A stretch of DNA of 64,000 nt from Saccharothrix luteola (lineage in GTDB: Bacteria > Actinomycetota > Actinomycetes > Mycobacteriales > Pseudonocardiaceae): the NCBI RefSeq assembly GCF_020859565.1, contig NZ_JAJHUO010000004.1, forward strand, positions 314,764-378,763, given 5' to 3'. Each line of letters begins with the position of its first letter. Position 1 is the stretch's first letter. Of the stretch, positions 38,074-44,633 are shown piece after piece. The translations under genes and the position numbers were made by a program. A model generated the notes under the pieces. The model had not been told where the DNA came from, ran no database searches, and worked only from the letters and a program-made list of their open reading frames with translations.

Positions 38074-38117
38074 CGTGCCCCTCGTGGCGGTGGCCCCGTT
38101 GTTCGGAGGTTGTACAG

Positions 38118-39071
38118 GTGACACGCTCTGCGAGGGCCCTCTGGTTCACCTCATCGGGAAAAAGTGAGATCCGCGAGGTGTCCCTGCCCGAGCCCGGGCC
38201 CGACGACGTGGTGGTGCGCACGCTGTACTCGGGGATCAGCCGGGGCACGGAGAGCCTGGTCCTGCGCGGTGGGGTGCCGGAGAGCCAGCACGACGTGATG
38301 CGGGCGCCGTTCCAGGAGGGCGACTTCCCGTGGCCGGTGAAGTACGGCTACCTCAACGTCGGCGTGGTGGAGCGGGGACCGCTGCTCGGCCGCACGGTGT
38401 TCTGCCTCTACCCGCACCAGACGCACTACGTGGTGCCCGCCGACGCCGTGACGCCCGTGCCGGACTCGGTGCCCGCCGCGCGCGCGGTGCTGGCCGGGAC
38501 GGTGGAGACGGCGGTGAACGCGCTGTGGGACGCCCGGCCGTTGATCGGTGACCGGATCGCGGTCGTCGGCGGCGGGATGGTGGGGTGCGCCGTGGCCGCC
38601 GTGCTGGCCCGGTTCCCGGGCGTGCGGCTGCAACTGGTCGACGCCGACCCGGACCGCGCGTCCGTGGCCGCCGCGTTGGGGGTCGACTTCGCGACGCCCG
38701 GGGAGGCGGCGGGGAACTGCGACCTGGTCGTGCACGCGAGCGCGTCCGAGGAGGGGCTGGCCCGGTCGTTGGCGCTGCTCGCGCCGGAAGGGCAGGTGGT
38801 GGAGCTGAGCTGGTACGGCGACCGGCGGGTGTCGGTGCCGCTCGGCGAGTTCTTCCACTCGCGACGCCTGCGGCTGCGCAGCAGCCAGGTCGGCGTGGTG
38901 GCGCGGCCGGACCGCACGTACGCCGAGCGGATGGCGCTGGCGCTGGACCTGCTCGCCGATCCCGCGTTCGACGCGCTGATCACCGGTGAGAGCCGGTTCG
39001 ACGACCTGCCGTCCGTGCTGGCGGGTGGCGCGCTGCCGCCCCTGTGCCACCGCGTCGACTACCAGCGTTGA
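38118..39071 (+). CDS. Medium-chain dehydrogenase/reductase, zinc-independent type
   Basis: The 317-aa product starts at GTG 38118 behind GGAGG (38105-38109). It has an MDR N-terminal GroES-like domain (LPEPGPDDVVVRTLYSGISRGTESLVLRGGVP) and a Rossmann domain with GDRIAVVGGGMVGCAVAAVLARF and the NAD-specifying acidic residue in LVDADPDRA. The usual catalytic-zinc ligands (Cys in the S-G-I-S position, His-Glu) are absent. The SGISRGTESLV segment resembles the bacteriochlorophyllide-type dehydrogenase branch of MDR proteins. It probably oxidises or reduces a side chain of the locus product. The gene lies just before, and is probably coupled to, the creatininase-family gene. Confidence 0.85.
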   Translation: MTRSARALWFTSSGKSEIREVSLPEPGPDDVVVRTLYSGISRGTESLVLRGGVPESQHDVMRAPFQEGDFPWPVKYGYLNVGVVERGPLLGRTVFCLYPHQTHYVVPADAVTPVPDSVPAARAVLAGTVETAVNALWDARPLIGDRIAVVGGGMVGCAVAAVLARFPGVRLQLVDADPDRASVAAALGVDFATPGEAAGNCDLVVHASASEEGLARSLALLAPEGQVVELSWYGDRRVSVPLGEFFHSRRLRLRSSQVGVVARPDRTYAERMALALDLLADPAFDALITGESRFDDLPSVLAGGALPPLCHRVDYQR

Positions 39072-39085
39072 CTACCGTGCCCGGC

Positions 39086-39769
39086 ATGTACCTGCCTGAC
39101 ACCACCGAAGACGTGCGTGCGCGTGCGGCGACCGTGGCGGTGCTGCCGATCGGCAGCCACGAGCAGCACGGCCCGTACCTGCCGCTGGCCACGGACACGG
39201 TGGTCGCCTGCACGATCGCGCGGGCGATCGCCGACGCGCACCCCGTGCAGCTGCTGCCCCCGATCACGATCTCGTGCTCGCAGGAGCACGCCGCGTGGCC
39301 GGGCACGGTGAGCATCTCGGCGCGCACGCTGTACGCGGTGGTGCGCGACGTGGCGGACTCGTTGCGGCGGTCGGGCGTGCCGAACCTGGTGCTGGTCAGC
39401 GGGCACGGCGGCAACTACGTGCTGTCGAACGTGGTGCAGGAGTCGGAGGGGATGGCGCTGTTCCCCGGCAGCGGCGACTGGGCCGCGGCACGCACCGCCG
39501 CCGGGGTCGAGACGTCGTCGCGCGGCGACATGCACGCGGGTGAGCTGGAGACGTCCATCCTCCTGCACGCCCACCCTGAGCTGGTGAGACCCGGGTACGA
39601 GACGAGCGACCACCTGGCGGACGACCGGCCGCACATGCTCACGCTGGGGCTCGCGCCGTACACGTCGTCGGGGGTGATCGGGCGGCCGTCGCTGGCGTCA
39701 GCCGACAAGGGCCGGGACGTGCTCGCGGCGCTGGTCGAGTCGTTCGGGCCGTACCTGTCGGTGTTCTGA
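39086..39769 (+). CDS. Creatininase-family amidohydrolase (ArfB-like candidate)
   Basis: The 227-aa product has all metal-binding motifs of the creatininase fold: E26 and H28 in GSHEQHGP, D37 in LATDT, H107 in SGHGGN, and E153 in HAGELE. The family hydrolyses C-N bonds in cyclic or formyl amides. It includes creatininase, MftE and the archaeal formamide hydrolase ArfB, which removes the formyl group from the GTP-cyclohydrolase product. Given the neighbouring GTP cyclohydrolase II and RibD-like reductase, an ArfB-like role is the best guess (inference). Alternative starts at TTG 39068 (overlapping the dehydrogenase stop) and GTG 39077 would add up to six residues. The 3' end overlaps the convergent flippase-like gene by 72 bases. 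Confidence 0.88.
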   Translation: MYLPDTTEDVRARAATVAVLPIGSHEQHGPYLPLATDTVVACTIARAIADAHPVQLLPPITISCSQEHAAWPGTVSISARTLYAVVRDVADSLRRSGVPNLVLVSGHGGNYVLSNVVQESEGMALFPGSGDWAAARTAAGVETSSRGDMHAGELETSILLHAHPELVRPGYETSDHLADDRPHMLTLGLAPYTSSGVIGRPSLASADKGRDVLAALVESFGPYLSVF

Positions 39770-40753
39770 CCCGGGTATCGAGGAGAGGACGCCGGGCAGG
39801 CTGCCGATCAGCGCCAGCACGCCGTAGACGACACCGGTCGTTACCCCTTGCGCGGCACCCAGGCCGGCCGCCCCGAACGCCACCGCCAGGAACGCCTCGC
39901 GCGGCCCGAAGCCGCCGACGTTCAGCGGGACTGCCATCACCAGCAGGGCGAGCACGATCAGCGGGAGCAGGCTGGTGGTCGGCGCTTGCACGCCGGCGGC
40001 CTTGGCCGCCACCACGAACAGCGCCACGTGCCCGGCCAGCGTCACCACCGACAGCAGGGCGACCTTGGGCAGGACCTCGCGGTTCACCAGGCCGGTGCGG
40101 GCATCGGCCCACGTGGTCCGCGCCGCTCGGCGGACCGTCGGGGAGAGAGTGGTGAGCGCGACGAGGGCGAGGCCGGTCAGCAGGCCCGCGACCGGCAGCT
40201 CGACGGGAAGGGACCCGGTGACCAGGACGGTGACGCCGACGGCGACCAGCACCGCCTGTCCGGCGCCGCGCTCGAACACGACCGCCCGGACGCCGCGCCC
40301 GACGTCGCCGGCCCGCCGGCCGTGGCTCACGGCCCGGTGGACGTCGCCGAGGACTCCGGCCGGGAGCACGGCGTTGAGGAACAGGCCGCGGTAGTAGTCG
40401 GACACGGCGGCGGGGAGGGTGAGCGGCAGGCCGAGGCGGCGGGCGATGAGGCACCACCGCCAGGCGCTGGTCACGGTGGTCAGCAGCCCGATGCCCAACG
40501 CGGCGGCGACCGCCCCGCCGTCGACCGCGCGCAGGCCGTCCACGAACGCGTCGGCGCCGAGCCGCCGGCCAAGGGCCACCAGGATGGCGACCGCCGCCGC
40601 GAGCCGCAGCCAGGGCCACGCGCGCTTCACCGACGGTCGCCCGACCACCCGTCGACCGGCCGCCGCTGGAGCGCCGGCGGCGCCCACCACGCCAGGCCCA
40701 ACCACGCCAGGCTCGACCCCGCCGGACCCACCAACCACGCCGGGCCGCGTCAT
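39698..40753 (-). CDS. Lysylphosphatidylglycerol-synthase-TM / flippase-like membrane protein
   Basis: The 351-aa product starts at ATG 40753, which overlaps the methyltransferase stop. After a Gly/Val-rich N-terminus come about seven to eight helices of the LPG_synthase_TM (UPF0104) type: LTTVTSAWRWCLIARRLGLPLTLPAAVSDYYRGLFLNAVLPAGVLGDVHRA, then VVFERGAGQ, and LNVGGFGPREAFLAVAFGAAGL near the end. This fold is the membrane part of MprF and of many polyprenyl/glycolipid export proteins; the soluble aminoacyl domain is absent. It may move a lipid-linked or glycosylated product across the membrane. It is the last gene of the overlapping PTPS-glycosyltransferase-methyltransferase operon. Its final 72 bases lie antisense to the creatininase gene. 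Confidence 0.87.
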   Translation of the reverse strand: MTRPGVVGGSGGVEPGVVGPGVVGAAGAPAAAGRRVVGRPSVKRAWPWLRLAAAVAILVALGRRLGADAFVDGLRAVDGGAVAAALGIGLLTTVTSAWRWCLIARRLGLPLTLPAAVSDYYRGLFLNAVLPAGVLGDVHRAVSHGRRAGDVGRGVRAVVFERGAGQAVLVAVGVTVLVTGSLPVELPVAGLLTGLALVALTTLSPTVRRAARTTWADARTGLVNREVLPKVALLSVVTLAGHVALFVVAAKAAGVQAPTTSLLPLIVLALLVMAVPLNVGGFGPREAFLAVAFGAAGLGAAQGVTTGVVYGVLALIGSLPGVLSSIPGSEHRQVRPERLDQRREHVPALVG

Positions 40754-41529
40754 CGGGGTACCGCCAACAGATCCGTGTGGTGCACCACCACGCGGCGGCC
40801 GTTGTCCAGCTTGCGCCGCAGGTAGGCGGGCGCGTCGGCGGCCAGCTCCGGTTCCTGCTCCACCGCCGCCTCCACCCAGCCGCGCAGCCACTCCCCCGCC
40901 AGCGCGGCCTGCTCGGGCCCGAGCCGCCACGGGCTCGGGCTCGCCGTCACCTCCGCGCCCCGCCGTTCGAACGCCTCCGAGATGGCTGCGACCGCATCCG
41001 GCCCCAGCAGCCGACGCCCGTCGACCACCCGCCGCTGGTGCGCGTTGAACGCCGCGGCGAAGTCCCCGTCCAGCGACTCGGCAGGCTCGAACTCCACCCG
41101 ACCCGCCACCGACAGCGTGAACAGCGCCGGGCACCCCGCGTCGACGCACGCGCCGGCCAGGGCGTCCACCTCGTCGGCGGTCAGCAGGTCCAGCAGCGCC
41201 GACGCGGTGACCAGCGACGTCCCGGCGAAGTCCGCACCGGTCAACCCGGTGAGGTCGCCCTCGTGCGTCTCGATCGTCACCCCGCTCACGGTCGCCGCCG
41301 CGATGCTGAGCAGCCGGGGGTCGCGGTCGTGCAGCACCCAGTGCTGCGGACCGCCCAACCGGCCGGCGAGCCATCGTCCCAACGATCCCGTTCCACACCC
41401 GAGATCACGCACCACGAGGGGGTCCCGGTTCAGATCGATCTTCAGGAGCCGGTCGACCAGGTCCACCGCGCGGGCCTCCGCGTCGGCCTTCTCGCGCAGT
41501 GACAGCCATTCCGGTGCGAAGGTGCTCAT
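40750..41529 (-). CDS. Class I SAM-dependent methyltransferase
   Basis: The 259-aa cytoplasmic protein has motif I VVRDLGCGTGSLGRWLAG, an acidic residue after strand 2 (LHDRDPRLL), motif II-like EGDLTGL, and a post-II segment SLVTASALLDLLTADEV, which is a methyltransferase_11/25-type fold. A C-terminal region with conserved W and R (GEWLRGWVEAAVEQ, YLRRKLDNGRRVVVHHTDLL) is probably substrate-specific. It overlaps both neighbours by four bases, between the glycosyltransferase and the flippase-like gene. It is expected to methylate the locus product or its sugar. Confidence 0.9.
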   Translation of the reverse strand: MSTFAPEWLSLREKADAEARAVDLVDRLLKIDLNRDPLVVRDLGCGTGSLGRWLAGRLGGPQHWVLHDRDPRLLSIAAATVSGVTIETHEGDLTGLTGADFAGTSLVTASALLDLLTADEVDALAGACVDAGCPALFTLSVAGRVEFEPAESLDGDFAAAFNAHQRRVVDGRRLLGPDAVAAISEAFERRGAEVTASPSPWRLGPEQAALAGEWLRGWVEAAVEQEPELAADAPAYLRRKLDNGRRVVVHHTDLLAVPR

Positions 41530-42533
41530 GGCCGCAGACTAGCCAGCACCTCCGCCAGCCGAACGGCCGTTTCGTCCCATGTGGACAACTCGCGCCGACG
41601 TGCCGCCGCACGCCCGCGCAGCTCACGCCGCCACCCGTCATCGGTCAGCCACCGCCGCAGGGCTTCGGAGAACCCCGGCACGTCACCCGCGGGCAGCAGC
41701 ACGCCGCCGGCGCCGAGCGCGTCCGGCACGGAGCTGGCCACCACCGGCACGCCCCGCGCCAGCGCCTCGGTCACCACCATCCCGTACGTCTCGGCCAACG
41801 ACGCCAGCACGAACAGGTCCGCGGTCGCGTACGCGCGGTCGAGCGCCGGGCCGCTGAGGGGACCGCGCAGCTCGACCCGCGAACCCAGCCCGTGCCGGTC
41901 GACCAGGTCGCGGACCGGCGACCGCACCGGCCCGACGAACGCGCAGCTCCACGGCAGGTCGGCCACCGAAGCCAGCGCGCGCACCAGCACGTCGTGCCCC
42001 TTGCGCGGCGTGAGCGAAGCGACGCAGAGCAGCCGGGACACGCCGTCCGTGCCGGTGGCCAAGGGCGCGGGGTCCGTGCCGGGCACGACGACGTGGACCC
42101 GGGCCAACCCGTGGTGCGAGGTGAGCCGCCGAGCGGCCGACGGGCTGGTGGCCACGACGGCGTGCGCGGCCCGGAGCACCTGCCGCTCGGCGGTGTCGAG
42201 CCGGGCGGCCAGGGTCGGTGACAGGCCCGTCTCGTCGGCCAGCGGCAGGTGCACCAGGACCACCAGCCGCAGCCGATCGGCGTGCGGCACGACGACCTCC
42301 GGCACACCGCACGCCACCAGCCCGTCGAGCACGACGACCGAACCGTCCGGGATCCCGCCCAACGCCCGGCTCAACGCCGAGCGGGCGGCCCCCCGGGGCT
42401 GAGGCCACGAACCGGGCACCTCGATCTCGCGCACCGAGGGGAGGGCTCGGATCACCCGCCGGTCGTAGACGTTGCCGCCGCTCGGTGACGCCGGGTCGTC
42501 CACGCCACCGGGCAGGACGAAGTGGACCGTCAC
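41526..42533 (-). CDS. GT4-type glycosyltransferase
   Basis: The 335-aa product starts at GTG 42533, which overlaps the PTPS stop (GTGA). A GT-B fold is evident: the N-terminal domain has [26 protein letters not shown], and the donor domain has [44 protein letters not shown], and the EX7E-like nucleotide-sugar motif [25 protein letters not shown]. It probably adds a sugar to the product of the pteridine-like pathway or to a lipid carrier, retaining the anomeric configuration. It is translationally coupled on both sides. Donor and acceptor are unknown. Confidence 0.92.
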   Translation of the reverse strand: MTVHFVLPGGVDDPASPSGGNVYDRRVIRALPSVREIEVPGSWPQPRGAARSALSRALGGIPDGSVVVLDGLVACGVPEVVVPHADRLRLVVLVHLPLADETGLSPTLAARLDTAERQVLRAAHAVVATSPSAARRLTSHHGLARVHVVVPGTDPAPLATGTDGVSRLLCVASLTPRKGHDVLVRALASVADLPWSCAFVGPVRSPVRDLVDRHGLGSRVELRGPLSGPALDRAYATADLFVLASLAETYGMVVTEALARGVPVVASSVPDALGAGGVLLPAGDVPGFSEALRRWLTDDGWRRELRGRAAARRRELSTWDETAVRLAEVLASLRP

Positions 42534-42928
42534 AGCGGGCGTTCGTAGCTCGCCCACGCGACGTGCGACTCGTGCAGCGAGACCTCGATGCCGGACAGCC
42601 CCCGCGCGCCCTCGCCGAGCGAACCGGCGTGCACGGCCTCCGCCAGCTTGTCGGCGATGTGCTTGGCCAGGAACTCGGTCGACGTGTTGATCCCGGCGAA
42701 CTCCGGCACGTCGTCCAGGTTGCGGTAGTTGAACTCACCGAGGACGGCCCGCAGCCGCTCCGTGGCGAGTCCGATGTCGACCACGATGTTGTCGGCGTCG
42801 AGCTCCGGCCGCTTGAACCTCGCGTCCACCACGAACGTCGCACCGTGCAGGCGCTGGGCCGGCCCGAAGACCTCGCCGCGGAAGCTGTGGGCGATCATCA
42901 CGTGATCGCGGACGGTGATGCTGAACAG
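42530..42928 (-). CDS. 6-pyruvoyltetrahydropterin-synthase-like T-fold protein lacking catalytic residues
   Basis: The 132-aa T-fold protein is the first gene of the operon. In PTPS/QueD the motif GKCxxxHGHNY supplies the catalytic Cys and two zinc His. Here the aligned segment is G22-P-A-Q-R-L-H28-G-A30-T-F32, so Cys is Ala24 and one zinc His is Ala30; H14 and H28 remain. The C-terminal E/H region ([17 protein letters not shown]) is kept, so a pterin- or pyrimidine-like ligand may still bind. A similar inactive-looking homologue, SCO6650 of Streptomyces coelicolor, has been described as lacking zinc and PTPS activity (recalled, not checked). Start: only CTG 42928 with GGAGG five bases upstream keeps the first beta strand; GTG 42901 and ATG 42898 would delete it. 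Confidence 0.88.
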   Translation of the reverse strand: MFSITVRDHVMIAHSFRGEVFGPAQRLHGATFVVDARFKRPELDADNIVVDIGLATERLRAVLGEFNYRNLDDVPEFAGINTSTEFLAKHIADKLAEAVHAGSLGEGARGLSGIEVSLHESHVAWASYERPL

Positions 42929-42938
42929 GGTGACCTCC
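42926..42938 (-). promoter_or_regulatory. Ribosome-binding site and probable CTG start of the PTPS-like gene
   Basis: GGAGG (42938-42934, reverse strand) is followed by five bases and CTG (42928-42926). No ATG, GTG or TTG lies in frame between the upstream in-frame TAG stop and this CTG. The codons after CTG read [15 protein letters not shown], the expected first T-fold strand. Confidence 0.6.
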
Positions 42939-43023
42939 GCCGAGTGAGCGAGCTACGGTGCAACTACCGGCCGAGCGTAGTGACCTCCTCGCCGGTGTCG
43001 GGTTCGGGTGACGAGGGAGCCGG

Positions 43024-43668
43024 ATGCGCGAAGAAGCCTTCAACGACGAGGACCTGGCGGAGTCGGACCTGGTGACGCGGCGCGGCACGTTCCGCGCGGT
43101 GGCGTTCCGGGCCGACGGGCACGAGCACATGGCGCTCGTCTACGGCAGGACGGCGCTGCGCGAGAACGTGCTGGTCCGCGTGCACTCCGAGTGCATGACC
43201 GGCGACATCTTCGGCGCGATGCGCTGCGAGTGCGGCGACCAGCTCGACGCCGCGCTGGACCGGATCGTGGCCGAGGGCAGCGGCATCCTGATCTACCTGC
43301 GCGGTCACGAGGGGCGCGGCATCGGCCTGGTGGCGAAGGTGCGCACGCACGTGCTGCAGGACGAGCAGGGCCTGGACACGCTCGACTCCGCGACCACGCT
43401 CGGGCTCCCGGTCGACGTCCGGGACTACTCACCGGCCGCGCGCGTGCTGAAGCACCTGCGCGTCACGTCCGTGCGGTTGATGTCGAACAACCCGGACAAG
43501 ATCGAGGCGTTGGAGGCCAACGGCATCGAGGTCGCGGCCCGCGTGCCGCACCTGATGCGGCCCAACCCGCACAACATCGGCTACCTGACCGCGAAGCGCG
43601 ACCGGCTGGGCCACGACCTGCCGCAGGTGGACCGGCCGGCGGGCTACGAATACCCCACGGCTCGGTGA
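43024..43668 (+). CDS. ribA: GTP cyclohydrolase II paralogue with Tyr-to-His change
   Basis: The 214-aa product starts at ATG 43024 behind GAGGGAG. It converts GTP to a riboflavin-type pyrimidine ribosyl phosphate. Zinc-binding Cys57, Cys68 and Cys70 (SECMTGDIFGAMRCECG) and the GTP-contact stretch RGHEGRGIGL are present. The conserved Tyr of the helix (KIRAYALQD in E. coli RibA) is His109 here (KVRTHVLQD). In a Streptomyces paralogue, a Tyr-to-Met change at this site makes the enzyme stop at the formylated product (recalled, not checked). A formylated product would need a deformylase such as the creatininase-family enzyme at 39086. There is no fused RibB domain, and no other riboflavin genes are in view, so this is likely a specialised paralogue. 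It is divergent from the PTPS operon over 95 bases. Confidence 0.93.
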   Translation: MREEAFNDEDLAESDLVTRRGTFRAVAFRADGHEHMALVYGRTALRENVLVRVHSECMTGDIFGAMRCECGDQLDAALDRIVAEGSGILIYLRGHEGRGIGLVAKVRTHVLQDEQGLDTLDSATTLGLPVDVRDYSPAARVLKHLRVTSVRLMSNNPDKIEALEANGIEVAARVPHLMRPNPHNIGYLTAKRDRLGHDLPQVDRPAGYEYPTAR

Positions 43669-43912
43669 GCCGGACCTCCTGAACTGTGCACGGAGTGTGT
43701 GCGGGGCGTTTGGTGACGCGTGCGAGGCTATGCGACGCCGACGCCCCGTGCGTCATTTGCCCGCCGTTCCTCGAAACGGAGAACGGTGCCACGACGCGCA
43801 TTTCCGGTGAGCCGCGGCTCGCTCGGCGCACACATCCCGCAATTCAGGCAATTCAGGAAGAGAAAAGAACGCATGTGCCGGCAGGCCTCCTATCCGCCAG
43901 TGCCGCCGCCGA

Positions 43913-44207
43913 TCAGCCGGCTCCTCGCAACGGCTGGGCACGGCGGGGTTCGTCCTCGGCCTGCCACAGCGCCGGCGCGCTGCGGTAGAGGTCGGCGGCG
44001 AGGGCGTGCTCGCCGCGGCGTGCGGCGTCGACCTTGGCCCGGAACACGAGCAGGTCGACCTCGCCGCGGCCCGACGCGCAGGAAGTACTGGCCGTCGATG
44101 TGGTCGATCCGCAGGCCGGGCAGCCGTTCGCGCAGCCGTGACACGTAGGTGTGCAGGTTGGAGAGATAAGACTCGGGCGGGTCACCGTCCCGTATCGCGT
44201 CGACCAT
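43913..44207 (-). pseudogene. Frameshifted fragment of a SARP-type regulator
   Basis: On the reverse strand, from ATG 44207, one frame reads VDAIRDGDPPESYLSNLHTYVSRLRERL and continues to GQYFLRVG, typical of the winged-helix part of a SARP. At about 44063-44073 the reading shifts by one base to another frame, which continues in register as GEVDLLVFRAKVDAARRGEHALAADLYRSAPALWQAEDEP, the start of a BTAD domain, and then stops at 43913. The beginning of the winged helix and almost all of the BTAD and later domains are missing, so this is a decayed remnant and not just a sequencing error. The 244 bases to its left (43669-43912) hold no gene I can support, only a tandem 9-base repeat (GCAATTCAG twice, 43839-43856). 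Confidence 0.75.
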
Positions 44208-44341
44208 CCGATCCGGACACGTTATCGCGAGTTCACCTCGCGGATCAGGGGCTGGGGAATTTGAAGCGTCCTCGCCGGACGGGCAGATCAGCAGGATGAC
44301 CCTGGTGGGAAGTTATGCGCCGGGTCCGTTGTTGGTCGGGT

Positions 44342-44480
44342 TTCGTGTCATCCCACCGACCTCCCTACGGGCTACCACACGTATCAAGGGGGCGGTCATC
44401 AGTGGACGCCGACAGGTATCGGTGAACGGCCCCCTTGACACGCGCGGTAGGGCGGAGCCAGGTCGGCGGGATGACACGAA
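44342..44480. repeat. 139-bp MITE-like palindromic element
   Basis: The terminal inverted repeats TTCGTGTCATCCCaCCGACCT (44342-44362) and its complement (44460-44480) match at 20 of 21 positions. Inner arms TCAAGGGGGC (44384-44393) and GCCCCCTTGA (44429-44438) also pair, and the sequence between them pairs imperfectly, so the whole unit can fold into one long hairpin. It encodes nothing. It lies between the SARP remnant and the ABC exporter operon. Possible origins: a non-autonomous transposable element, or a large terminator-like structure. Confidence 0.8.
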
Positions 44481-44489
44481 GCCCTTCTG

Positions 44490-44568
44490 TTGGGAGGGCG
44501 GAGGTGGCAGTGGGGGGGGGGGGAGGGGGGTGTGGGGGCGGGTGCGGGGAGGGCGGGGGTAGGGGTGG
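44490..44568 (+). other. G-rich tract with many G runs (possible G-quadruplex)
   Basis: The top strand carries at least eight runs of four or more G, including runs of ten or more, separated by one to four bases. It lies 66 bases upstream of the ABC ATPase start codon, on the coding strand, so a folded quadruplex could affect expression. Unlike the artefact regions, no C runs or duplicated flanks are present. The longest run could still be mis-sized by sequencing. Confidence 0.6.
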
Positions 44569-44633
44569 CCATACCGTGGAGATCCGAGGTTGCACGGTGG
44601 GGTTTGGAGGGCGGCGGCGGCAGGGTTTGCGGC

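Noticed and set aside
37004..38248. Longer alternative frame over the CDP-alcohol phosphatidyltransferase
   Set aside because: It lacks the DxxDGxxAR signature in frame, which belongs to the frame chosen.
39698..39769. Frameshift suspected at the C-terminus of the flippase-like gene
   Set aside because: The last 22 residues lie antisense to the creatininase gene and look non-native, but such 3' overlaps are common and the frame is otherwise intact.
43686..43988. Possible 100-residue gene after GTP cyclohydrolase II
   Set aside because: No ribosome-binding site and no recognisable fold; it overlaps the SARP remnant.
43873..44148. Small open frame with an AGGAAGAG-like site at 43856-43872
   Set aside because: Arg-rich antisense of the SARP remnant; the reverse-strand reading has real family similarity.
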